From assembly GCF_026230195.1 (NCBI RefSeq), contig NZ_CP036501.1, positions 434,001 to 498,000 on the forward strand: 64,000 nt of DNA. The letters run 5' to 3'. This document shows, piece after piece, positions 53,109-61,770 of the stretch. Both the position numbers and the translations under genes were made by a program. Position 1 is the stretch's first letter. The number at the start of each line of letters is the position of its first letter. The notes under the pieces were generated by a model. It was given only the letters and a program-made list of their open reading frames with translations. It searched no databases and was not told the DNA's origin. This DNA is from Candidatus Paraluminiphilus aquimaris (GTDB lineage: Bacteria > Pseudomonadota > Gammaproteobacteria > Pseudomonadales > Halieaceae).

Positions 53109-54197
53109 ATGCTTCTTCGCTTAATCAAAACGTTTGTTTGTATTCTTTCTTCAGCGCTTCTTACTCATGTCGCTCACGCCGATATCGAGATTCAGACGAT
53201 TGCCGAGGGCTTCGATACGCCTTGGTCGCTTGCCGAACTCCCCAACAACCAAGGCTTTCTGGTTACCGAACGGCCAGGGGGCCTGCACCACGTCTCTAGA
53301 GAAGGCGAAATACAATCAATCAGCGGCGTTCCGAACGTTTTTGCAAAACGACAAGGTGGCTTGTTTGATGTGGTCTTACACCCCAACTTCGAGGCGAATA
53401 ACGTCATCTTTTTGGCTTACGCTGCGGGTTCCGAAGATAGCAACCGAACAACCGTAGCAAAGGCAACACTTATGGGTTCGGAGCTGACAGATCTCAGCGT
53501 CATCTTTGAGGTTACACCCAACAAAAAAGGCGGCGGTCACTTCGGGGGTCGCATGGCGTTTCTTGATGATGGAACGTTACTGCTCTCCGTTGGCGAAGGC
53601 TACACCCTCAGGGAAGATGCCCAGAAAAAAGAAAGTCAGCTAGGCAAGTTACTTCGCATGACTGAGACGGGGGAAGCTCCCGCAGACAACCCCTTCACAG
53701 ATGCCCCCTTCGTTTATAGCTACGGCCACAGGAACCCACAGGGCTTAATAGTTGACGCGCCGACTCAAACCATCTGGATGACGGAGCACGGGCCCAAAGG
53801 GGGAGACGAGCTCAATCAAATCACCGCCGGCAAAAACTATGGGTGGCCCGCTATTACCTACGGTGTCGATTACTCAGGCGCCATTATCTCGCCCTTCACG
53901 GAGGCTCCGGGTATGGAGCAGCCTGTGACTTACTGGGTGCCCAGCATTGCAACATCAGGACTCGCTCTTTACACCAGCGATGCGATGCCTGAGCTGAAAG
54001 GGAAGTTGCTAGTGGGTGGCTTGAAGTCCAAAAACGTGGTCGCAGTTGATGTATCCGGGGATGAGGCGCTTGTCAGTGAGCCGTTTCCAGGGTTTGAAGG
54101 TAGAATTCGTGACGTGCGAATGCTCAACGATGGGTCCATTGCCGTCATCGATGAAGAAGCGGGAAAAGTGGTCCGCATTAGTGCCGGGGCGGATTAG
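53109..54197 (+). CDS. PQQ-dependent aldose sugar dehydrogenase-like protein (YliI/Asd family)
   Basis: 362 residues from the ATG at 53109 after AGGTT. Signal peptide ends near HVAHA, so it is periplasmic. Six-bladed propeller features of soluble sugar dehydrogenases: GFDTPWSLAELPN, GGLFDVVLHPNFE, GGHFGGRMAFLDDGTLL, YSYGHRNPQGL and GKNYGWP. YliI oxidises aldoses with PQQ and passes electrons to the respiratory chain. No pqq synthesis genes are in the window. Confidence 0.9.
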   Translation: MLLRLIKTFVCILSSALLTHVAHADIEIQTIAEGFDTPWSLAELPNNQGFLVTERPGGLHHVSREGEIQSISGVPNVFAKRQGGLFDVVLHPNFEANNVIFLAYAAGSEDSNRTTVAKATLMGSELTDLSVIFEVTPNKKGGGHFGGRMAFLDDGTLLLSVGEGYTLREDAQKKESQLGKLLRMTETGEAPADNPFTDAPFVYSYGHRNPQGLIVDAPTQTIWMTEHGPKGGDELNQITAGKNYGWPAITYGVDYSGAIISPFTEAPGMEQPVTYWVPSIATSGLALYTSDAMPELKGKLLVGGLKSKNVVAVDVSGDEALVSEPFPGFEGRIRDVRMLNDGSIAVIDEEAGKVVRISAGAD

Positions 54198-54210
54198 TAC
54201 TCCCCCATTT

Positions 54211-55581
54211 TTAGCTCGGAGCGCGCTCCAACTTCTTGGCCTTCTCGTCAACTTGAAGGCGGCCCACCGTTGCCCAGCGTCGTCTAACGCCAGGCGCGGG
54301 TGACAGATAGAATAAGTCGCCATTTCGACCCGTGAGCGTCAGTGGCACGCCACAGCGCTGAGCCACTTTGGCATTGGCCTCCATGTGTCTCGGCTCACCG
54401 TGAACGGGGATACACACCTGCGGCTTGATAACTTCGTAGAGGTCGGCCAATTCATCTTCACAAGGGTGTCCCGACGCATGCAAGGTAGCACTCACCTTAT
54501 CTGCATGAATAACACTTACACCCCGATCTTCCAGTCCAGCTATTAGTCTCGCAACCGCTTCTTCATTACCGGGTATGGTCTTTGATGAGAAGATAACGGT
54601 GTCGCCCTCACCCAGTGACATATGGGGGTGGGTATCCATCATTAATCGATGCAACGCAGCTCCAATTTCACCCTGCGTTCCCGTTGCAACCGCCAGCACC
54701 TCCCCCTCGGGTAGGTACCCTAAATGCTCGGCCTCGATGATGGGCACTTTGGGCTCGAACACACCGGCGTTTTTAGCCGAGCGGACCATAATGTCCAGCG
54801 ATCGTCCCATGAGCCCCACTCGACGATCAGACGCGTGTGCCGCTCGGAAAATACTTTGCACACGCGCGACATTGCTGGCAAAACAGGCAACCACCACACG
54901 CCCCTTAAGCGACGTGATCAATTTCACCAGCGCATCACCCACTTCACCCTCTGTCGGTGAACGGCCCGGCTTCGTGGCATTCGTTGAGTCGCATATGACG
55001 GCATCGATTCCCTTGTCACCGATCGCCTTCCACTGACTTGGCGACCAACCTTGGCCAATGACAGGGCGCGTATCAATTTTCCAGTCAGCGGTATGAAGAA
55101 TTCGGCAGTCATCCGTCTCTAGAAGCAGTGCACAGGTCTCAGGCGTCGAATGCGTAATAGGCAGCCAAGTGACGCGAAATGACCCGATGGTATGCGTCTC
55201 TCCCGGGAGAACCTCAATAAGCGGCTCAGGCGGCGGAGCTCGCCGCCAAGCCGCTTTCTTGCGAAGCACCGCAGCAGCAAAGGGCGTCGCATAAACAGGG
55301 CACTTTAGCTCCTGCCACAAATACGGAACGGCGCCGAAGTGGTCCTCGTGAGCATGTGTGATGATAAGACCGTCTAATGATTCGCGTTGACCTGCAATGA
55401 AGCTCGGGTCGGGCATTTGAATCGCAGGCCTCCCCTGTGAGTCAGCCAACGCCTGCTCAAAGGTGATCCCGCAGTCGACCATTAAATATCGGTCACCGTG
55501 GGAGAAGAGATTCATGTTCATACCAATCTCGCCACAACCACCGAGCGGTAAAAAAGCTGTCTTAGAGGCTGGGCGTGTCAA
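54211..55581 (-). CDS. RNase J-like beta-CASP metallo-beta-lactamase nuclease
   Basis: 456 residues. Zinc motif H76-A-H78-E-D80-H81, then PITHSTPET and HTADWKID for the lactamase half. Beta-CASP motifs follow: VACFASNVAR, GTQGE, SGHPCEDEL and PVHGEPRH. The order and the final PVHGE block match RNase J, a 5'-exonuclease and endonuclease of RNA. It is about 100 residues shorter than Bacillus RNase J because the C-terminal domain is missing. RNase J is unusual in gammaproteobacteria, which rely on RNase E. It is near a DUF481 gene on the same strand. Confidence 0.88.
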   Translation of the reverse strand: MTRPASKTAFLPLGGCGEIGMNMNLFSHGDRYLMVDCGITFEQALADSQGRPAIQMPDPSFIAGQRESLDGLIITHAHEDHFGAVPYLWQELKCPVYATPFAAAVLRKKAAWRRAPPPEPLIEVLPGETHTIGSFRVTWLPITHSTPETCALLLETDDCRILHTADWKIDTRPVIGQGWSPSQWKAIGDKGIDAVICDSTNATKPGRSPTEGEVGDALVKLITSLKGRVVVACFASNVARVQSIFRAAHASDRRVGLMGRSLDIMVRSAKNAGVFEPKVPIIEAEHLGYLPEGEVLAVATGTQGEIGAALHRLMMDTHPHMSLGEGDTVIFSSKTIPGNEEAVARLIAGLEDRGVSVIHADKVSATLHASGHPCEDELADLYEVIKPQVCIPVHGEPRHMEANAKVAQRCGVPLTLTGRNGDLFYLSPAPGVRRRWATVGRLQVDEKAKKLERAPS

Positions 55582-55605
55582 AGTACGTCGGTATCTGGCA
55601 TGGGA

Positions 55606-56727
55606 TTACCAACTATAGCCAACGCGGAGGTTATATGACTGGTCCACCGACTCTTTTCCCACGGCGGCCGCACCATCGTAATCGATAGAAAACTCCGCAG
55701 CCGCTTCTAACCCAAAGAAGAGAGGAAAACCAAAACCCACGGTTGTATCCAAGATGACACTGTTATCGTCACTAATGTTCAAAATGCCAACATGGGTGAG
55801 GTACAACCGTGAGTCCCCTCCTAACACCATACTCTCGCCGGTAAAGTTCCAGTTCGCACCGTAATACTCAGTGTCATCTGCATTATAAAAATCGGTGTCT
55901 ACTCGAACGAAGCCCAGTTCGCCATCGAGCTTCCCCCACGAACCGTTAAACAATTTACGTCCGTAATAAGGGCCGATATAGCTTCGCAACCTTATATCAG
56001 TAAACTCATCGGCCTCGATTGATGCGTTTACACCAAAGTAGTGTGTCGTCCAGTCCTCTAGGTAATAATCGTATTTGCCGATGATCTGCCAGTTATCTGC
56101 AGAGGGCGTACTTACCCGATCAAAGGTCCCGTCACCCGATGCGGAAGGCACCGTAACAATCGCCGTATCTCGCTCAATGTTTGCTCTGAGCGTGATTCGG
56201 TCGCGCGTGCTGTCGAGCTGCGTATTGATTGCCACGTCTAACTGATCCGCATCGGTGTTACCCCGCGCGACGGTCAAAGCGACAGACGCCAGCCCCTGCC
56301 AGGCATAGCCCTGTCCCATTTCCCAAGGCTCGGGATTGAGTTTGTCGACGTCGGATAACTTGACAATCTCGCCGTCAGAAAGCGCGAGCAAGCCACTTGT
56401 TACAATAAATGGTGCTGCCTCGACTCTACGTCCGTCCTTTAGCAAGAGCGTTGCGATACTGAGGTCCTCTGCAGATGCCTCAATATCCTTGATCAGCGTA
56501 GCGTCGATAGCGAGCTCTCGATTGAAGCTGGTATCCAATGTGACCGCATCACTTCGATAGCTGACAATCTTACCCACGATCACCGAGCCATCAAAAAGTA
56601 AAACCCGTGACTGATTAAGGGCATGGACCTGCCCTGACCAAGTTGATGTCAGAAGCAGGATCATCAATAAAAAAAGCAATAGCGACCAATCAGCAGATCG
56701 ATCACGGTTCCAAGGTATAATAGGCAT
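55606..56727 (-). CDS. DUF481 family outer-membrane protein (YdiY-like)
   Basis: 373 residues from the ATG at 56727; an ATG at 56751 would add 8 residues. Signal segment LLLFLLMILLL ends near VHA. Residues 40-130 form a small beta-rich SH3-like part (LFDGSVIVGKIVSY, LLLKDGRRVEAAPF). The remainder is the DUF481 barrel ending in LRVGYSW, where a terminal aromatic is typical of outer-membrane proteins. YdiY is acid-induced in E. coli; function unknown. Divergent from glutathione reductase. Confidence 0.85.
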   Translation of the reverse strand: MPIIPWNRDRSADWSLLLFLLMILLLTSTWSGQVHALNQSRVLLFDGSVIVGKIVSYRSDAVTLDTSFNRELAIDATLIKDIEASAEDLSIATLLLKDGRRVEAAPFIVTSGLLALSDGEIVKLSDVDKLNPEPWEMGQGYAWQGLASVALTVARGNTDADQLDVAINTQLDSTRDRITLRANIERDTAIVTVPSASGDGTFDRVSTPSADNWQIIGKYDYYLEDWTTHYFGVNASIEADEFTDIRLRSYIGPYYGRKLFNGSWGKLDGELGFVRVDTDFYNADDTEYYGANWNFTGESMVLGGDSRLYLTHVGILNISDDNSVILDTTVGFGFPLFFGLEAAAEFSIDYDGAAAVGKESVDQSYNLRVGYSW

Positions 56728-56799
56728 GTAGCAGATCTTCGTTGAGCGCATCGGTAAGCTGCATTAACCGAGCCTCCCACAGGGAAAACAGGGCACAGC

Positions 56800-58164
56800 A
56801 TGCAAGATACGGATAATGATAACAGTTGCGATTTATTTGTCATCGGTGCGGGCTCAGGTGGCGTCCGTGCAGCGCGCGTCTCAGCCAGTCTTGGTGCCAA
56901 AGTCATTATTGCCGAAGGGCTTTATCTGGGGGGGACTTGCGTCAACGTAGGCTGTGTTCCCAAAAAACTTTACGTTTACGGCAGCGAATTTGGCAAGGCC
57001 TTCAAAGACGCCCAGGGATTCGGTTGGTCCGTTGACGGCGTCGCGTTTGACTGGCCTACACTGCGCGATAATAAAACGCGGGAAATCAGCCGACTTAACA
57101 GCATCTATGATCGACTGCTCGATGGCTCGGGTGCCCAGGTGATCAACGGTATGGCCAAACTGATTGACGCACACACCGTTGAAGTCAACGGAATGCAGTA
57201 CCACGCAAAAAAAATTCTTCTGGCGACAGGGTCGTGGCCCACAAAACCTGATTTTCCCGGTAACGAGCTGGCGATAACCTCAAATGAGATCTTTGATCTC
57301 GAGGTCTTCCCAAAACGCCTGCTTGTCATCGGCGGTGGTTACATTGCCACCGAATTTGCCTGTATTTTTAATGGTCTCGGATCACAGGTGGTGCAGCTTT
57401 ACCGCGGTGACCTCTTCATGCGGGGCTTCGATGAAGATATTCGCAAATTTGCTGCGGATGAAATTAGAAAGACCGGCGTTGATCTTCGATTCAATAATAA
57501 TATTGTCGCATTAGCCCGCACCGAGAACGGCCTTGAAGCACAGCTCTCCGACGGCTCGAGCATCACCACCGACGCCGTGCTGTGTGCCACAGGTCGCCAC
57601 CCCAATCTTGAGGGCCTTGGCTTGGCGTCAACTGCTGTAAAACTTGATGCACGTGGCTATGTCAGTGCAGGCGATAACTTTCAAACAGACGAGCCATCGA
57701 TCTTTGCGCTCGGTGATATGACCGGCGGCCCACAATTAACACCGGTTGCTATTGAGCAAGCCATGGCTTTTGCACACACCCAGTTTGGGAACGCATCTAA
57801 ATCGATGGATTACGCATTCATTCCAACCGCGGTTTTTTGCCAGCCTAACATTGGCACAGTGGGCTTAACCGAGGAAGAAACGAACGCTCAGGGGTTAGAA
57901 GTTGACGTGTACCTGTCTGATTTTAAGCCGATGAAACATACGCTTAGTGGGCGTGACGAAAGAACGCTGATGAAGATGATTGTCGATAAGTCGTCAAATC
58001 GGGTCATTGGGTTGCACATGGTCGGCCCTGACGCAGGTGAGATCTGCCAGGGAATGGCCGTGGCGATGAAGGCGGGAGCAACTAAAGCTGATTTTGACAG
58101 CACCGTTGGCATACACCCCACTGCCGCTGAGGAATTTGTGACTATGAGAACACCCCGCGAATGA
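56800..58164 (+). CDS. gor: Glutathione-disulfide reductase
   Basis: 454 residues, normal length. FAD loop GAGSGGVRAAR, redox-active disulfide C47-VNVG-C52, NADPH loop GGGYIATEFA, and the C-terminal HPTAAEEF with the catalytic His. It keeps glutathione reduced using NADPH in the cytoplasm. Its stop overlaps the TauE-like exporter start (ATGA). Confidence 0.95.
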   Translation: MQDTDNDNSCDLFVIGAGSGGVRAARVSASLGAKVIIAEGLYLGGTCVNVGCVPKKLYVYGSEFGKAFKDAQGFGWSVDGVAFDWPTLRDNKTREISRLNSIYDRLLDGSGAQVINGMAKLIDAHTVEVNGMQYHAKKILLATGSWPTKPDFPGNELAITSNEIFDLEVFPKRLLVIGGGYIATEFACIFNGLGSQVVQLYRGDLFMRGFDEDIRKFAADEIRKTGVDLRFNNNIVALARTENGLEAQLSDGSSITTDAVLCATGRHPNLEGLGLASTAVKLDARGYVSAGDNFQTDEPSIFALGDMTGGPQLTPVAIEQAMAFAHTQFGNASKSMDYAFIPTAVFCQPNIGTVGLTEEETNAQGLEVDVYLSDFKPMKHTLSGRDERTLMKMIVDKSSNRVIGLHMVGPDAGEICQGMAVAMKAGATKADFDSTVGIHPTAAEEFVTMRTPRE

Positions 58165-58916
58165 TGGATTTGCTGTGGTGGGAAATTGCGATTCTTATCG
58201 TTGCGGGGTTTGGTGCTGGGCTTGTTAATGTCATGGCGGGTGGCGGGTCTATTCTGACTGTACCTGTCATGATGTTCTTGGGCATGCCCGGGCCCATAGC
58301 GAATGGCACAAACCGGATTACCATCGTGGCGCATAACGCATCAGCGATCGCGACCTATTTACGGCACGGCGTACCCCACGCAAAGCTTTGCGCATCATTA
58401 ACCGCCGTAGCCATACCGCCAGCGCTGCTCGGTGCCTGGTTCAGCACGCGACTCAATAACGAGCAGTTTGAGGGTTTACTCGCCTTCGTAATGGTGGCCG
58501 TACTGTTATTAATGCAAGCGCCACAGGGCAAAAAGTCTGCCTCAGCAGAGGATCAGCCTCAAAATCTAGTCCTTGGTCACGTTCTGATGGCCGCTGCTGG
58601 GTTTTGGGGAGGCTTTATTCAAATCGGTATGGGCTTCGTCGTCTTACCGATCATGCACCGCGTCATGGGCCTCAGTCTTGTGAACACCAATATTCTCAAG
58701 GTATTTATTATTTTCACCTACACGCTACTGGCTATTTTTGTCTTTGCGGCAACCAGTGAAGTTCTCTGGGTGGTAGGGGCTATAGCTGCTATTGGAAATG
58801 TAGCGGGGGGAATCGTAGGTGCTCGGCTCACACTCAGCCACGGCGAAGTGCTCATCAGAAGAGTTCTCACCGCGGCCATTATTGCCATGATCATAAAACT
58901 ACTCTTTTTCCCTTAG
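58161..58916 (+). CDS. TauE/SafE family sulfite/organosulfonate exporter-like membrane protein
   Basis: 251 residues, about eight membrane segments. The N-terminal GFGAGLVNVMAGGGSILTVP and the internal repeat AAGFWGGFIQIGMGFVVLP are the two halves of the TauE/SafE fold. Family members move sulfite, sulfoacetate or other sulfur anions. Translational coupling to glutathione reductase suggests a link with sulfur or thiol metabolism, but direction and substrate are unknown. Confidence 0.9.
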   Translation: MMDLLWWEIAILIVAGFGAGLVNVMAGGGSILTVPVMMFLGMPGPIANGTNRITIVAHNASAIATYLRHGVPHAKLCASLTAVAIPPALLGAWFSTRLNNEQFEGLLAFVMVAVLLLMQAPQGKKSASAEDQPQNLVLGHVLMAAAGFWGGFIQIGMGFVVLPIMHRVMGLSLVNTNILKVFIIFTYTLLAIFVFAATSEVLWVVGAIAAIGNVAGGIVGARLTLSHGEVLIRRVLTAAIIAMIIKLLFFP

Positions 58917-58959
58917 TTTTCTCGCTGGGGCTTGGCGCGAGCCATAAGTAACCACAGGC

Positions 58960-59898
58960 TCACAGAGCAGCGGGCAAGGGCTCGTCTTGCATACCCGCTA
59001 CGAGATTTGCCAGCGCTAGCTCAAACATGGCTCTACGTGTCCGCTCGGTCGCACTTCCTACGTGGGGCAACAAAACGCAGCCGGGAAGCGAGCGAAAAAC
59101 GCTATCAAGAGGCAGAGGCTCCTCGGCATAGACATCGAGGCCGGCCCGTAAACGACCTGTGGCTAACGCCTCTACGAGCGCCACCTCATCGACGATACCG
59201 CCGCGCGCTGTGTTAATGAGCATGGCCTGGTCTTTCATTAGTCCAAGTCGTTCTCGACTGATCATTCCACGGGTATCATCCGTAAGGGCGGTGTGAAGTG
59301 ACACAATGTCAGCATTTGATAACAGCGTTTCGAGGTCGGTGAACTCCACACCGGCCACCTCGCGAGGCGTGCGGTTCCACGCTAAAACATGGCAACCGAA
59401 GCCTTTCAGTCTCTTTGCTACCGCCTGTCCAATTGGCCCCATGCCTATTAGCCCAACCGTGGAGCCACTTAGATCTGTTCCAAGTAACAAATTAGGCTTC
59501 CACCCATCACTCCAGGCGCCGGCGCGGACTAGCGCATCGCCCTCTGCCATTCGACGTCCAACGGCCAGCATCAATCCGACCGCTAAATCTGCCGTACTAT
59601 CAGTCAGCACGCCGGGCGTATGACCTAAAGCTATCCCCTGACGCTTCGCGAAGTCGATATCGATATGATCAACGCCGACAGAGACTGTCGAAATAACTTT
59701 CAAATTTTGAGCCCCGGTGAGCACCTCTTCACCGAGCGGGCAGGTGAGTGTTGTCAAAACACCCTGCACCTCAGCCAACCATGAGGCCAGCGTGTCTTGG
59801 GGAATCGGCACATCGCTTTCCCAAACGCGGCATTCAAACATCTCATCCAAAAGCACTTTCGCAGCCTCTGGTATAGGAAACGTTACTGCTACTTTCAT
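58960..59898 (-). CDS. D-2-hydroxyacid dehydrogenase (glyoxylate/hydroxypyruvate reductase type)
   Basis: 312 residues. NAD loop GLIGMGPIGQAVAKRL, then INTARGGIVDEVAL with the catalytic Arg nearby, the conserved Glu in DVYAEEPLP, and LLPHVGSATERTR with the catalytic His. It reduces glyoxylate or hydroxypyruvate, or acts on other 2-hydroxyacids, with NAD(P)H. It begins one base after the MFS gene stop (TGA-C-ATG), so the two are an operon. Confidence 0.92.
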   Translation of the reverse strand: MKVAVTFPIPEAAKVLLDEMFECRVWESDVPIPQDTLASWLAEVQGVLTTLTCPLGEEVLTGAQNLKVISTVSVGVDHIDIDFAKRQGIALGHTPGVLTDSTADLAVGLMLAVGRRMAEGDALVRAGAWSDGWKPNLLLGTDLSGSTVGLIGMGPIGQAVAKRLKGFGCHVLAWNRTPREVAGVEFTDLETLLSNADIVSLHTALTDDTRGMISRERLGLMKDQAMLINTARGGIVDEVALVEALATGRLRAGLDVYAEEPLPLDSVFRSLPGCVLLPHVGSATERTRRAMFELALANLVAGMQDEPLPAAL

Positions 59899-59899
59899 G

Positions 59900-61099
59900 T
59901 CAGCTAAGCTCCAGGCGCTTGAAATCCCGCGCCGCGGTAAACGACCAAAAAACTAAAAACAGCACCATCAGTCCGCTTCCCAGCCAGGCCATACCAAAAC
60001 CTTGCGAAGAGAGAAGCCCAGCTGCAAACAGGGGACCGACAATCCGCCCCACTGATGACGCAGAGGCCGTCATTCCCATCATCCGACCGCGATGATTTGA
60101 CTGCACAATCTCTGACGCAATGGCGTTAAGTAAGGGGAGACAAACCGTGGACCCCGAGAACGCAAACAAAATCATAGCTGGCATCCATAAAGTCGTCTCC
60201 CCAAGCGCAACGACAAACAAAGACGCGGCATACACTATAGCGCCAACACGAAGCACATTAAGGTGTCCAAACACACGGCTCAAAGTCGCCAGCAACCCAC
60301 CCTGAAGTGTAATCATCGATACACCCACAACGCCGAAAAAATAACCCACATTAGAAGGGCCCCATTGATAAGCATCGGCCACCCAGAGTGGAAACAAATA
60401 AATGATCGAGCTTACGGAGCAGGTATGTGTGACGTACTGCATGAGCAGCAACTTATTTTTCCTAGGAGCAAGCACCGACACCGATGTGTTCGGAAGCGCT
60501 TGGTCGCCTTTACCGCCCTCCGACCTCACTATTTGGGGCGGTAGGAGCCAAAAAGCAAAAATGGCCGCGATTAGCGACATAACGGCAGCGGTATAAAAGG
60601 GTAAAGCAAAGCTCTCAGAGTCACCGGTTAGCAAGCCACCCAATACAGGCCCTGCTATTAACCCCAAGCCAAACGCCGTACCCACCAAACCCATCGCCTT
60701 TGCACGGCGCTCAGGCGGACTAAGGTCTGCCATCAGCGCCGTAGCCACTGGCAGGCTTCCCGCTGCCAGGCCTGATAGTGCGCGGCCCACATATACTTGC
60801 ATCAACGTGTCGGATAACGCGGTTACGACGTAGGCGCCTGAACTCGCAAGTAGTGCGAGAACCAGTGCAAATCGTCGTCCAGCTGTATCTGACAAGCGCC
60901 CCCACATCGGCGCAATGATCGCAGCGCCTATGGCGTAAGTAATCATAATAAATGCGATGTCGGCGGCGTCACCACCTAGCGATGGCGCCATAAACGGTAG
61001 CAGCGGTATTACCAAACCAAAACCCACTAGATCAATGACAATGACCAGAAAAACCAGCCAAATAAGTGGACTGTGGCGCGATGCATCATTAGATGGCAT
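59900..61099 (-). CDS. Major facilitator superfamily transporter (TetA-like, 12 TM)
   Basis: 399 residues from the ATG at 61099 (GGGAG about 11 bases upstream); a frame from 61150 would add 17 residues. Twelve membrane helices with the MFS loop motif MWGRLSDTAGRR after helix 2 and LPLLNAIASEIV in the second half, as in drug/H+ antiporters. It exports or imports a small molecule; its operon partner, a hydroxyacid dehydrogenase, hints at an organic acid. That link is inference. Confidence 0.88.
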   Translation of the reverse strand: MPSNDASRHSPLIWLVFLVIVIDLVGFGLVIPLLPFMAPSLGGDAADIAFIMITYAIGAAIIAPMWGRLSDTAGRRFALVLALLASSGAYVVTALSDTLMQVYVGRALSGLAAGSLPVATALMADLSPPERRAKAMGLVGTAFGLGLIAGPVLGGLLTGDSESFALPFYTAAVMSLIAAIFAFWLLPPQIVRSEGGKGDQALPNTSVSVLAPRKNKLLLMQYVTHTCSVSSIIYLFPLWVADAYQWGPSNVGYFFGVVGVSMITLQGGLLATLSRVFGHLNVLRVGAIVYAASLFVVALGETTLWMPAMILFAFSGSTVCLPLLNAIASEIVQSNHRGRMMGMTASASSVGRIVGPLFAAGLLSSQGFGMAWLGSGLMVLFLVFWSFTAARDFKRLELS

Positions 61100-61425
61100 T
61101 CGATGCGGACTCCCTAACAGCTTCGCGATCATAGACAGTCGGTTTAGCATGGCGAAGCCAATTAGAAGGGACCACGCATACCTGTCTCTGACGTCAATTG
61201 GGTGATATGACCTCCACTGAGGTAATTACACTGAAAAGCCGCCTTGAAACACCGGTTATTACCACCGGAATCAGCTTGCCCTGGATGAGGCCTCACAGAA
61301 TCAGTGGTGCCTGCATTGTAAGGCAAAGCCTCACATTGGCAATTGCGCCGAAATCATACAAAGCCTCAGGTCTTTTTTGCTGTAAAAAGGCATATTGTGT
61401 TTCGAACCAATTACCTTACTATCCA
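61100..61425. other. Divergent intergenic region between MFS operon and zinc-receptor locus
   Basis: 326 bases holding the promoters of the MFS operon and of the metal locus. I looked for a Zur box (GTTATA..TATAAC type) and found no good match; GGTTATTACC near 61254 is only partial. CTTTTT-TGCTG-TAAAAAG-like symmetry near 61372-61389 is weak. The open frame continues through this region from 61198, but the encoded stretch does not look like protein. Confidence 0.55.
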
Positions 61426-61725
61426 GTGTGGTTAGACGCTCTTGGAGTAAGGGTTACAGTAAATCGAAAGTGGTTTTTGTCAGCGTTCATCGCCGCCTTC
61501 TTGGTGGTGGGTTCCGTTGCGCATGGAGCGACTCACGACTTCACACCCGACACTGAGCAAGAATTTGTCGAGTGCCAAGCCTGTCACCTACCGTTTAGTG
61601 AAACCGAGCAAACCGAGTTTGCTTACACTTACGCCGAGCAAACCACACGCTTTGAATCACTGACACTTGAGGAGCTGCCTCGAGAGGTTCGCCAATACAG
61701 GAGTCGCGCCCCACCTAAGCAATAA
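61426..61725 (+). CDS. Small exported protein with CxxCH motif, upstream of zinc-type TonB receptor
   Basis: About 99 residues if translation starts at the GTG at 61426; a longer start at 61198 is formally open and no Shine-Dalgarno sequence decides it. A signal peptide is clear (WFLSAFIAAFLVVGSVAHG), followed by HDF and VECQACHLPF, then a charged tail. Small exported proteins with His and CxxCH near metal-importing TonB receptors are known (DUF2946-like), and this fits by context and motif, not by confident family match. A haem c site is possible but a single CxxCH in so small a protein next to a zinc receptor favours metal binding. 45 bases before the receptor gene. Confidence 0.6.
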   Translation: MWLDALGVRVTVNRKWFLSAFIAAFLVVGSVAHGATHDFTPDTEQEFVECQACHLPFSETEQTEFAYTYAEQTTRFESLTLEELPREVRQYRSRAPPKQ

Positions 61726-61770
61726 ATCATCGAGTAATTGTTCTGATTTATTAACTTAGGAGTAACTCCA

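Noticed and set aside
61100-61425. Zur box in front of the zinc-receptor locus
   Set aside because: No sequence close enough to the GTTATA/TATAAC consensus; a position-weight-matrix scan would be decisive.
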